Below, in pieces: positions 1-8,664 of a stretch of DNA of 64,000 nt. Position numbers and translations under genes: made by a program. The stretch's first letter is position 1. Every line of letters begins with the position of its first letter. This stretch comes from Viola odorata (taxonomy: Eukaryota > Streptophyta > Magnoliopsida > Malpighiales > Violaceae). The notes beneath the pieces are model-generated. The model was not told the origin of the DNA. It saw nothing but the letters and a program-made list of their open reading frames with translations, and made no database searches. Location of the stretch: assembly GCA_963691705.1 (NCBI GenBank), contig OY829539.1, positions 47,900,327 through 47,964,326 of the forward strand, written 5' to 3'.

Positions 1-513
1 GAATTTCTACCAGAATGACTGCACTAACGCATCATTCCACCTCGGGGTGATATCTACCACACAGTTGCGGCACTTGAAACTAAAGAACTTGCAAAATAAA
101 TTGACAGATGGGATAAAGATACCCCGCAACTCGCAAGCATGAATGAAGGTATGAATCCCGCACTAGGAGGAAGGCGTAATCTGAGCCGGGTTAATGTCAT
201 AACGACGCAGTAACCCTTTCACCGCTTCGTGAATGGGAAAGTGAAAATCATAAAGGAACATATTAAAGTATACCATCCTATCACTCCCCGATAGAGGGTC
301 ATGAAGCCGATGACCAGCATCAAGAATTTTGACGGAGTAACTAGGAGTGAAAAAGATACCATTTTCCTCCAACTCAACCTCCAATACCGTTTCATCAACA
401 AAAACACTGGGTGTTCTCTCTATTTCTAAATCTATGGGCCGCTGGAGACTCTTTGAAGACCTATTTGTAGCCAGAGGCCACTGAGTATCCTTGGGTATCC
501 TTGACGTGTTCAT
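1..513 (-). pseudogene. Antisense gene A' of E0, gypsy-type-transposon-like protein (N-terminal part)
   Basis: The frame starts at an ATG at 513 and reads leftward for 116 codons to a TAG at 163-165, then continues in the same frame to a second TAG at the window edge. The matching E3 protein reads PNSW where this one reads PSS-stop, so the first TAG replaces a tryptophan codon. The segment LEENGIFFTPSY...RMVYFNMFLYDFHFPIHEAV matches gene A of E1 (LEENGITFPTGY...LVYFNMFTYGFCFPLH). I recall this module from plant proteins labelled putative gypsy-type transposon (Transposase_28-like); its function is unknown. A TATA-like word lies near 694-702, about 180 bp upstream, as in E1. It runs opposite to the element's own gag-pol. 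The rest of the gene is off the window. Confidence 0.75.
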
Positions 514-999
514 AATGAATCAGCAAGAAGAAAATCTGAGGAAGAAGAAGTAAAGTACCTTGAACAGAAGGTGGTGAGCAAAACCGTCAGCGCCGGCGAA
601 CGGTGGTCGTAACTTCCTTTGAAACAAAACTTAGAGAGAGAAAGAGAAAATTCCAAGCGCAAGCAAAGAGTATTAAAAGAAAGCAGTTGCTCCCTTTTAA
701 AGGCTGAGTTCGAAAATTGAACAGCCTGTAAAAACGGGACACGCCCCAAAGCAAAAGTGACACGTGGGAAAAACCTCAGAAGGATATTTATATCTAAGCA
801 TTTATATCTTCTGAAGGGGGCAGTTACTGATAATCAGTTGAAAGCGGTTACATTGAAGCGACAGTTAATCTCTCGACGATAGCTATCCATCAAAGGAGGA
901 GCTAACGCCTGAGCGTGCAAGACTAAAAAAGCAAAAGCATCATTTCATTTAGTTTAATAATAGCCATACAGCATCTACAAAGGATTACCGGGGACAAAA

Positions 1000-1122
1000 T
1001 CAATCATCGTCAGGCCAGTAAGAGGACCAGTAACAGTATTCCTCATCTGAGGACGGAAGCTCCTCATCAGCAAAAGGAGGAGATTTGTCAGCCTTTTGCT
1101 CCAGACTCGGCATTAACGGTTT
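1000..1122 (-). pseudogene. Antisense gene C' of E0, C-terminal part (split by E1)
   Basis: The stop codon is at 1000-1002. The encoded tail is acidic and aromatic, ending EEYCYWSSYWPDDD, which parallels the end of gene C in E1 (DDVVYCYGISWSDGE). The other half is at 17089-17375, on the far side of the 16-kb E1 insertion. The frame is continuous across the duplicated GGTTT target site, so E1 landed inside a coding frame. Confidence 0.7.
1118..1122. repeat. Target site duplication of E1, left copy (GGTTT)
   Basis: GGTTT directly precedes the 5' LTR of E1. The identical five bases follow the 3' LTR at 17089-17093. Five-base duplications are usual for Ty3/gypsy integrases. Confidence 0.95.
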
Positions 1123-1436
1123 TGATAACAATCAAGACAACCTTCACGGTGCTACTACACTTGCGACTCCTGCCGGGACGGATTCCTATAAGTCCCGTAG
1201 TATATCTTCATATCGTCCAGAGATCAGCGAAGGATTCCTAGGATGGTCGACATCAGCGGAGGGGAGACTCACGTGTCTCTATACGCACGTCGCCATCCCA
1301 TCCTAGGGAACTGCGAGGTTATCGCTCCCGGTAGCCCCGTTAGATACCGCTCATGACGTCACCTACTGGCATCGCTCGTGACGTCATCACCAGGCATCGC
1401 CTGGAATATTATCGCCAGGTATCGCCATTGAGGCCT

Positions 1437-1444
1437 ATAAATAT
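1437..1444 (+). promoter_or_regulatory. LTR TATA box (TATAAATA)
   Basis: TATAAATA sits 314 bp into the LTR. The same word occurs in the E1 3' LTR (16898-16905), the E0 3' LTR (19409-19416) and, on the minus strand, the E2 LTR (33140-33147). It probably drives the genomic transcript. Confidence 0.75.
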
Positions 1445-1520
1445 CCCTACTTTTTTGAACAGAAGGAAAGATCAAGATGACCCAGCAGAACCTCTTGTTA
1501 CTTTGTATCCCTGAACTGAC

Positions 1521-1572
1521 TTAAGCATCGGAGTGTCTACGCCAGATCCCCCCCTCCGGCGCTTTGCAGGTA
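1521..1572 (+). promoter_or_regulatory. Conserved LTR block with GC hairpin
   Basis: The block reads TTAAGCATCGGAGTGTCTAC, then a C-rich loop flanked by GCC/GGC arms, then GCTTTGCAGGTAC. It is about 85-130 bp downstream of the TATA box, so it should be near the 5' end of the transcript. Versions occur in the E0, E2 and E3 LTRs. In the E1 3' LTR the arms pair perfectly (GCCGGAG with CTCCGGC, 17003-17022); here one arm is mutated. Confidence 0.65.
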
Positions 1573-1628
1573 CATCCGACGACCGACCGTCGCCGTTCCG
1601 ATCAGACACGACCTCGAATCTTATCAAA

Positions 1629-1646
1629 TGGTGCTTTCATTGAGAG
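1629..1646 (+). other. E1 primer binding site
   Basis: TGGTGCTTTCATTGAGAG begins two bases after the LTR with the TGG expected from a tRNA CCA end. E2 has a matching site (TGGTACTTTTATTGAGAG, minus strand at 32866-32883). I cannot name the tRNA from memory. Confidence 0.7.
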
Positions 1647-1711
1647 CTTTGGTATATTAAGTGAGCATCCTTAATAGCCAAGCTTCGTTTAGTCGGAAGA
1701 TTGGAACGGTC

Positions 1712-4306
1712 ATGACCGCAGGATCGGAGCCGATCCGATCATCATCCTCTAATATCCCTTTCTCAATCCGCAGACAGTTATTCCCTTTGGCTACTGTTGA
1801 TCTCTCTATGACGTCGCAACCAATTATTTCAGGATCTCTAGACCGTTCGGTCGGAATTGCAGGGGGACTTGTCTCCCCACAAACAGTCGTTTCGTCATCT
1901 CAGACAGCGGGATCCGATTTCTCCACTCCTCTTTCGGGGGGATCTATACTTAATCATGAACATCCTTTTGCAATGGAAATAGTGGCCCTTCGTTCTCGGT
2001 TAGAATATTTGACTGAAATGACCGCAAGAATCACGCCTGGTGCTTCTAGATCTAGTCTCCCTCCCCGCGTCATGTTCACACCATCTATTGTCGCTGATCG
2101 ACCTTTATCACCGTTTTTTCCAGAAAACTTCCAGATGCCTTTGTCCGTGGGAGATCCTCCGGTTAGTGTTGTGCAGCTCACTCAAGGAAGAGTAGAGGCT
2201 TACGTACCACAGATGCCGCAAGGTCTCCTCCCGCAGGGAGATAGGCAACTAGAGGGGGTTAGGAACCGGTGGGACGGACGGAGGGAAGGAGCCAACAGGA
2301 GTTTGTCTCCAGAGTACAGTGAAAGATCCAGTAGTCGAAGGTATCGAAGTCGATCACCCAGGAGTCACAGTCGATCTCCCAGGCGACATCTTACGCCAGA
2401 ACCGCGAAATAGGAGTCGTCAGGCTGAAATATCTCCCCCGCGTCATGCGCGTGAAATTCTTGATGATGCATCGGGCCACCCGTTTACCCGCCGTATAAGG
2501 CGTCACAGGGTCAGTCGACGCGTGAAGCTTCCCACTGATACTTATGATGGCACCAAGGATCCCATTTCGCATATCAATAAAGTGAAGGATTTTGTTCAGT
2601 TTCAGACCCACAGTGATGCGGCGTTATGCCAAATATTTGTTATGACATTGTCGGGTGTTGCGCGTCTCTGGTTTGAAGGTCTCCCTGGTGGATCCATTAA
2701 TAACTTCTCACAGTTAGAATCTAAATTCCGGAGCAGATTTAGCACGGCGATTCCAATCAGGAAATCTACCGCCGCGTTATTTGACATACAACGAATGCCT
2801 CAAGAAACCTTAAAGGAATTTCTCAGCCGTTTCGATTTGGAAATGTCGTTAACGTCGGGCGTTACTATTGATTTTGCTATAGAAGCCCTGAAAAGGAACT
2901 CTCGCTACGGAAAGCTGAAAGACGCGCTCATGGTGGCTCCTCCAGTGACTTTAGACGCGTTGAGACTTAAAGCTCATAATTATGCGAAAATGGAAGAAGA
3001 AGAAAACAGAGATAGGACGTATAACGCGCCACATGGGACATCTCAAATTACCGCTACTCCCGCAAAGCCCTTTCCTGATGATCATTTTATCGACGATTAC
3101 GCCAGGCGGAAGGATCATATCCCCAAAGCCTCCAATAGACAAAAGGGTCATCCTTCAAAGGGAAAGACTGGTGTTTCCCCCACTCGACGTCAAGGGGATG
3201 CTTATAAAAATCGGACATACGACCCAGATTTTCCTTCCCTTAATATACCAAGGGTAGAGATTTTAGAGATAGCAGAGCAGCGAAATCTTCCCATCCGTTA
3301 CCCTGCGCCTACAAAACTAGGAGTCCTTCTAGGGATAAGGGAAAATGCTTATTGTAAATTCCACAAAGCCAGGGGACATTCCACAGAAGCGTGCAGAGAA
3401 TTAAAATTGGCGATAGAACGTCTGGTGGAAGAAGGATATTTAGGAGAATTCACCACCCAAGTAAGTGAAGACGCCAGAAATAACCCCATGAAAAGGACGG
3501 CAGATGAACGACCAGTTCCTCCTCGTGTTCCGCAAAAGGATAATGCTCCCGGAGGAAAAGATAGAGAAACTCTTACGGTTGACGACGAGTACATCCCTAT
3601 GATTAACATCATCGTGGGAGGAACCCCTTATATGGACGAATCAGAGCAACCGACAGCCGTGAAAGGAGAAAAATGCACACGGGATGGCACGGTAAAAAAA
3701 GGAGGTGCGATAGGCATTTTGGATCGAATGATATTATCCTTTTCCGAAGAAGATGAGAAAGGTGTTGTCTATCCGCACAATGATGCACTGGTGGTTACGC
3801 CTGTCATCGCCAGTCATGGAATCAGAAGAACCCTTATTGATAACGGGAGCGCGGTGAACCTCTTTTCGCTGGAAGCGTACAATCTCATGAAACGCCCTGA
3901 CAACGAGCTAACGCCTAGAAAACGGCCTATAGTCAGCGTTGATGGGGTTCCAATCCCTGTCACGGGGGTAATCACTTTGCCCATATATTTCCGAGAAGAC
4001 ACCTATAAACGATTAGAGAACTTGTTGTTCCTTGTCGTGGATTTAAATTTGCCCTACAATGTCGTACTTGGGCGACCTTTTCTCAACCGCTTCGGAGCGG
4101 TGATATCTCAGAAGCATCTAAAAATGAAATACCCCTCCTGGGATGGGGTAGTATCCATAAAGGGCGACCAAATGCTGGCGGCGGAATGCTACTCGCTCAT
4201 GACCCAAAGGAGCTGCGATAGGTATGTGTGTATAGCAGCGGACCCCTACGAGCAGGATGATGAGAAGCGCGCTCAACCTCTGGACAAATGGTACCCGTCC
4301 CAGTAA
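1712..4306 (+). CDS. gag-pro: E1 gag-protease polyprotein
   Basis: The frame is open from 1661, but the first ATG is at 1712, giving 864 residues. Order seen: a Ser/Pro-rich N-terminus; an Arg-Ser dipeptide stretch at about residues 206-237; the gag domain core (SGVARLWFEGLPGGSI...FRSRFST) at about 313-380; a zinc-knuckle-like CKFHKARGHSTEAC near 550; and an aspartic protease with DNGSAVNLF (Asp710) and a later VVLGRPFL. Gag packages the RNA and the protease cuts the polyprotein. The frame ends at 4306, where the RT linker is already shifted by one base (near 4287) relative to the continuous frame of E3, so the gag-pol join is broken here. Confidence 0.9.
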   Translation: MTAGSEPIRSSSSNIPFSIRRQLFPLATVDLSMTSQPIISGSLDRSVGIAGGLVSPQTVVSSSQTAGSDFSTPLSGGSILNHEHPFAMEIVALRSRLEYLTEMTARITPGASRSSLPPRVMFTPSIVADRPLSPFFPENFQMPLSVGDPPVSVVQLTQGRVEAYVPQMPQGLLPQGDRQLEGVRNRWDGRREGANRSLSPEYSERSSSRRYRSRSPRSHSRSPRRHLTPEPRNRSRQAEISPPRHAREILDDASGHPFTRRIRRHRVSRRVKLPTDTYDGTKDPISHINKVKDFVQFQTHSDAALCQIFVMTLSGVARLWFEGLPGGSINNFSQLESKFRSRFSTAIPIRKSTAALFDIQRMPQETLKEFLSRFDLEMSLTSGVTIDFAIEALKRNSRYGKLKDALMVAPPVTLDALRLKAHNYAKMEEEENRDRTYNAPHGTSQITATPAKPFPDDHFIDDYARRKDHIPKASNRQKGHPSKGKTGVSPTRRQGDAYKNRTYDPDFPSLNIPRVEILEIAEQRNLPIRYPAPTKLGVLLGIRENAYCKFHKARGHSTEACRELKLAIERLVEEGYLGEFTTQVSEDARNNPMKRTADERPVPPRVPQKDNAPGGKDRETLTVDDEYIPMINIIVGGTPYMDESEQPTAVKGEKCTRDGTVKKGGAIGILDRMILSFSEEDEKGVVYPHNDALVVTPVIASHGIRRTLIDNGSAVNLFSLEAYNLMKRPDNELTPRKRPIVSVDGVPIPVTGVITLPIYFREDTYKRLENLLFLVVDLNLPYNVVLGRPFLNRFGAVISQKHLKMKYPSWDGVVSIKGDQMLAAECYSLMTQRSCDRYVCIAADPYEQDDEKRAQPLDKWYPSQ

Positions 4307-4422
4307 TCGGCATACAAGAAGCAAGCTTTCTAATCAGCGAAAAACTCAGCCCAGCGTAAAACCTCCAACTGGCCCAGCTACTAAACAAATGTCGAGGAGA
4401 TTTCGCGTGGAAACTCACAGAC

Positions 4423-5268
4423 ATGCTAGGTATATCGCGCGAAATAGCCGAGCATCGGCTCAATGTGGACCCAGACGCCCGGCCGGTTCAACAAAAGCGG
4501 AGCGCGTTCTCTAGCGAAAAGGCGTCGGCTGTGGACAATGAGGTAACAAAGCTTCTTGACGCAGGATTCATCCGCGAAGTTCAATATCCCACCTGGCTAG
4601 CGAACCTTGTCCTTGTTCCTAAACCCAATGGGGATTGGCGCATGTGCATCGACTTCACCAATTTGAATGATGCCTGCCCTAAGGATTGCTACCCGCTCCC
4701 TTGTATAGATCAGTTAGTTGATCAAACCGCCGGGTACGCTTATTTAAGTTCACTGGACGCCAACTCTGGATACCATCAGATCCCCATGGCCTTGGAAGAT
4801 GAAGAAAAGACTGCTTTTCTCACTCCAAAGGCCACGTACTATTATAAGACGATGCCGTTTGGGCTGAAGAACGTTGGGGCGACGTTCCAACGTATGGCAA
4901 ACAAGATATTCGAAGAACAAATAGGGAGGAATGTGGAAGCATACGTTGACGATATATTGATAAAGAGCGCGAACTTTCAAGATCACCTGCGGGACTTAAA
5001 GGAAGTCTTTGACGTAATGAAAAAGTATCGCATGAAGTTAAACCCTCGAAAATGCATGTTTGCATTTCAGACGGGAAAATTCTTGGGCTACCTGGTCAGC
5101 CAAAAAGGTATCCAACCTAACCCTTCAAAGGTTAAGGCCATACAAGATATGATATCGCCAAGAACCATCAAAGAGGTACAAAGGTTAACTGGGCGAGACA
5201 TTTCCAAGCAAGGAGAGAAGTGTCTTCCTTTTTTCAAAGTCATACGCAGGAAAGCCTCGTTCGGGTAG
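4423..5268 (+). pseudogene. pol: E1 pol, reverse transcriptase segment
   Basis: The 281 codons cover most of a Ty3/gypsy RT: VPKPNGDWRMCIDFTNLN, LPCIDQLVDQTAGYAYLSSLD, SGYHQIPM, MPFGLKN and the catalytic YVDD at residues 174-177. Upstream sequence in this frame (4287-4422) also looks like the linker but contains a TAA at 4357-4359. Near 5197 about seven residues present in E3 (between the GR and ISKQG motifs) are reduced to one. The frame ends at a TAG at 5266-5268, where E3 has tryptophan. It cannot make a full polyprotein. Confidence 0.9.
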
Positions 5269-7059
5269 ACCCCGGAATGTGAGGAGGCATTTATCGGCCT
5301 AAAGGATTACTTATCGTCTGACCTTCTGTTGACTAGACCCGAGGCAGGAGATACCTTATATTTGTATCTTGGCACTGCGGACAAAGTGGTCAGTGCCGTC
5401 CTCGTTCGCGACGACAACCACTCTCATCGCCCAGTCTATTTCGTGAGTCACGTTTTGAAAGAGGCGGAGTTGCGATACACCCGAATTGAAAAAATAGCAT
5501 TCGCTCTTATTCAGGCTACCCGCAAAATGGACCGATATTTCCAGTCCTATTCCGTTATCGTGCTTACGGACCAACCTCTGAAAAGAATATTTCGAAAGCC
5601 TGAATCTTTAGGAAGAATGTTGATCTGGGCGCTTGAACTAGAACAGTATGGATTGAGGTATCAGTCTCGACCGTTCGTAAAGGCTCAGATCCTGGCTGAT
5701 TTCATAGCGGAATGTACCTTTACAGAGGATCCTTTGGCCGGCATACCTGAAGCAGAATGGGGCGATATGGATCTCCCATTTCCGGAAACCTATACGGACC
5801 ATTGGATCATCCATGTGGATGGGGCCAAAAACCAAGAGCTGGCGGGAGCTGGAATCTTCATAAATGGGCCGCACGACATGCAAATACGATACGTCATTCG
5901 AATCCTACAGTCGTTATCTAATAACGCGGCAGAGTATGAGGCGTTGCTAGCCGGGCTCAGAATAGGGAAAGGACTTTCTTTTAAAGGGAGGCACGATACT
6001 GGAAGAACAGGAGACCTGCGTCTAAAGATCTGTGGTGATTCCAAGTTGATAATTGACCAGGTCTTGGGGTACTCTCAGGCCCGGGAACCCATCATGATTC
6101 AATATCTCGCCAAAGTAAAACGAGAATTATTGGAGATAAAGAAAGAGGGAATGCAAGTCAGCTTCGAGCATGTTCCCAGGGAGGAAAACGCTGAAGCTGA
6201 CAATCTAGCCAAATTGGGCGCGAATCTGGAAGTGTCCATACCCAAAGGTGTATATTATCGTGAGTTATCGGTACCATCCTTCATGGAAGAGCAAGTATCT
6301 TTATGTGTGGAAGAGCATGAGAGCGACTGGCGAATTCCCGTAATCAAATACTTGAAACATGAGGAACTGCCGGAGGACACCGTTGAAAAGAAGAAGGTGC
6401 TGAAACAGGCAGCTCGTTGTACGTACTATGACGGGGACTTGATTCGGAGATGCTTTTCTCACCCAGCTGCCAAATGTATAACTGAACAAGAGGGTCTTCA
6501 CACCTTGCGCGAAATCCATGTAGGGGTATGTGGTATGCACGTATCAGGTGGCACTCTGGCGGCACAAGTCTTCAGATCCGGATTCTACTGGCCCACCATC
6601 CGGAGAGATTGCCACAACTATGTGCAAACTTGCCCTAAGTGCCAGGAGTTAGCCAAAATTCCTCGGCGACCCGCTGCTGAAATATCTGAAATTATCGCCC
6701 CTTGTCCTTTTGCTAAATGGGGGATCGATATCCTACGCCCATTCCCAAAGGAAAGGTCCCGACTGAAGTTTGTGATAGTGGCGGTAGACTATTTCACTAA
6801 GTGGGCGGAAGCTGAAGCGGTCGCCGCAATCACGGCAGAAAAAACTTGGCGTTTCTTCAAATATCAAGTTATCATGAGGTTTGGCGTACCTCGCGTCCTT
6901 GTTAGCGATAACGGAACGCAGTTCACCAGCCAATTCTTCAAAGACCAGTGCTCAGAGTTCGGGATCGAGCAACGATTTTCCTCCGTGGCTCATCCGCAAA
7001 CTAATGGACAGGCGGAAGTAACCAATCGGAGTATCCTCAGCGGTATCAAAAAAACTTAG
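5269..7059 (+). pseudogene. pol: E1 pol, RNase H, archaeal-type RNase H and integrase core
   Basis: Reading resumes after the TAG. First comes the native RNase H, degenerate but recognisable (YLGTADKVVSAVLVR, ELRYTRIEKIAFALI, VLTDQPLKRIF). Then a second RNase H of archaeal type: HVDGAKNQ near 5810, NNAAEYEALLAGL near 5917, GDSKLIIDQV near 6032 and ENAEADNLAKL near 6188. This doubling marks the Tat lineage. Integrase follows, with an HHCC zinc module at about 6513-6645 and core motifs GIDIL near 6722, VSDNG near 6900 and HPQTNGQAEVTN near 6990. The frame ends at 7059 after a run of seven A; E3 suggests one A was lost. Confidence 0.92.
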
Positions 7060-7562
7060 AAGGGTCTAAAAAGAAGTGGGCTGATGAGCTGTCATACGTG
7101 ATGTGGGCGTACCGCATGACCATTAAGACTAGTACCGGAGAAACACCCTTCGCGTTGGCCTTCGGAACCGAAGCTGTTACACCGGTGGAAATTGGAACCA
7201 TGAGCCTACGGGTGGCTCACTTTCGAGAGGAACTGAATGAGGAAAGGTTACGAGCTAACCTGGACGCGTTACCAGAAGTCCGAGAAGAAATCCTTCTGAA
7301 AACGCAGCATTACAAACAAAAGATGGCCCGTTATCATAACAGGCATGTCAAGGAGCGGTTGCTGAAAGCCGGTGACCTGGTGCTCAGAGACAAGCGAGCG
7401 GCAGGACAACGTATGGGAAAACTCAGTCCAAACTGGGATGGACCATATCGCGTCACCCACGTTGTCAGAAAAAGAGCCTATCATCTGGAGACACTCGATG
7501 GTACACCCTTATCCAACTCTTGGAATATCGCTCGTTTGAAATTATGTTACCCTAGAATTTAA
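7060..7562 (+). pseudogene. pol: E1 pol, integrase C-terminus
   Basis: This continues integrase in the +1 frame relative to the previous segment: MWAYRMTIKTSTGETPFALA, then KQKMARYHNRHVKERLLKAG and a C-terminal PNWDGPYRVTHVV...YHLETLDG. It matches the last part of the E3 polyprotein. The stop is at 7560-7562. There is no sense frame after it, hence no envelope-like gene. Confidence 0.92.
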
Positions 7563-7656
7563 TTTTATCTGCACCTTTGATTTATGTCAACCCTAACCAT
7601 GACTAACGCTCGATGAGAGAGCTTTCGTGGGTGTTTGTGGTTGCCTTTGTGCAGAT

Positions 7657-7667
7657 AAAAAAGGGGG
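7657..7667 (+). other. Internal polypurine run (AAAAAAGGGGG)
   Basis: An 11-base purine run of typical plus-strand primer composition lies about 95 bp after the pol stop, far from the 3' LTR. It could be a central polypurine tract or chance. The sequence just before the 3' LTR lacks such a run. Confidence 0.4.
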
Positions 7668-7673
7668 TATCTT

Positions 7674-8110
7674 GGGTAGTGAAAAGTCCTATCCTTGTGA
7701 TGGCCGGTCTTGATCAGAAGGCCCACTAAGTGAGGGCACAACCCAACATACCTTGAATTAGCGTCGGATTGAAAGATCCTGGACACCCCCGGGGGTGAAA
7801 AGTCCTATCCTTGTGATGACCGATCTTGATCAGATGGCTCATTAAGTGAGGGCACTACCCGGTATCTTTGGGAGTGAAAAGTCCTTCTCTTGTACTGACC
7901 GTTCTGGTGGAGACGGCCCATCAAGATGAGGCACGTTCCAAAGGAATAGAAACTCCTTCTAGAAACAAGAATCCTATCTTAACGGCTGGGCTGCTGCAAC
8001 CAGGCCATTAAGTAAGGACACGGTTCTAGACGCGAGGACAACGCCCAAAAGTTTGTGATAGTCGTCCTGATCCGACAGCTCACTAAGATGAGGCACTTTT
8101 CGGGCCGATC
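7674..8110 (+). repeat. Degenerate tandem repeats after pol of E1
   Basis: A unit of roughly 75-120 bp recurs near 7674, 7791, 7870, 7965 and 8045. Shared parts are GGTGAAAAGTCCTATCCTTG, then GATGACCG-TCTTGATCAGA, then CATTAAGTGAGGGCAC. The first two are close; later units decay. The same module appears downstream of pol in E2 (reverse complement of 20280-20560 and 25871-25990), so it predates their split. Confidence 0.75.
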
Positions 8111-8664
8111 GCGAAACGAGGGAAACGCGGAGAATCGCGAAATCCCAGCTAGTAACTAGATGTGTAATCCCTGGTGAAGTATAGAGTTGATAGTGAAAGC
8201 GATTCACGCGGGTTCCATGGTAACGCCCTATGATGGCAGTGGAAAGGCTCCTACGGGTAATTACTATCCCTCATAACGTGTTTTTGTTACTGATGGTTTA
8301 CAATTAGGAATGTGCAAAATACTTTTCGGGTAGAGGAAGGAGTGATGATCTCGTAAGCAGCGATATCGTAAGGCTTACCGGGAAAGCTAACTCGATACCG
8401 ACTTTAGTAATTTTGATGGGACTGCTAAGGATCTGCTCGAAAAAGTAAATGCATCGTGATAACAGGGCAAAGATAACGCCAAAGGAGTTCGTAAGGAGAC
8501 AACTAAAGGAAAGGAAAGATAGCGATAGAAGTTGTCTGAATACATCAAAATACTTTAAGGGGCTACAAACTTTAGTGGTCAAAATAATGACAAAAATCTA
8601 GTGACGCTCGATTGCTAAGGAAAGGGCAGCAAAGCCTTGAGGCACGTCAACCTTCGGGGTTCCT
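8111..8664. other. E1 spacer between pol repeats and antisense gene B
   Basis: Non-coding on both strands as far as I can see. It lies beyond the 3' end of antisense gene B and may hold its terminator, but no poly(A) signal stands out. Confidence 0.5.

Larger units (their letters stand above)
1..1122 (+). mobile_element. E0: left fragment of outer Tat-type Ty3/gypsy element
   Basis: This is the part of an outer retrotransposon left of the E1 insertion. It holds an antisense gene start (1-513), a spacer and the end of a second antisense gene (1000-1122). The same order and matching spacer words (cagcctgtaaaaac; ccatacagcatctacaaag) occur in E1 at 13549-14302, so the two elements are sisters. 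The element resumes at 17089. Its LTR, gag and pol on the 5' side must lie beyond the left edge. Confidence 0.85.
1123..1626 (+). repeat. E1 5' LTR
   Basis: It starts TGATAACAATCAAG and ends CGAATCTTATCA, with inverted termini TGATAA/TTATCA. The partner copy is 16585-17088. A TATA box lies at 1437-1444 and a conserved GC-rich block at 1521-1572. The primer binding site starts two bases after the end. Confidence 0.95.

Noticed and set aside
4287..4423. Ogre-style intron between protease and RT of E1
   Set aside because: E3 reads through the same region in one frame with homologous linker, so the break in E1 is better explained by a one-base shift and a TAA than by an intron.
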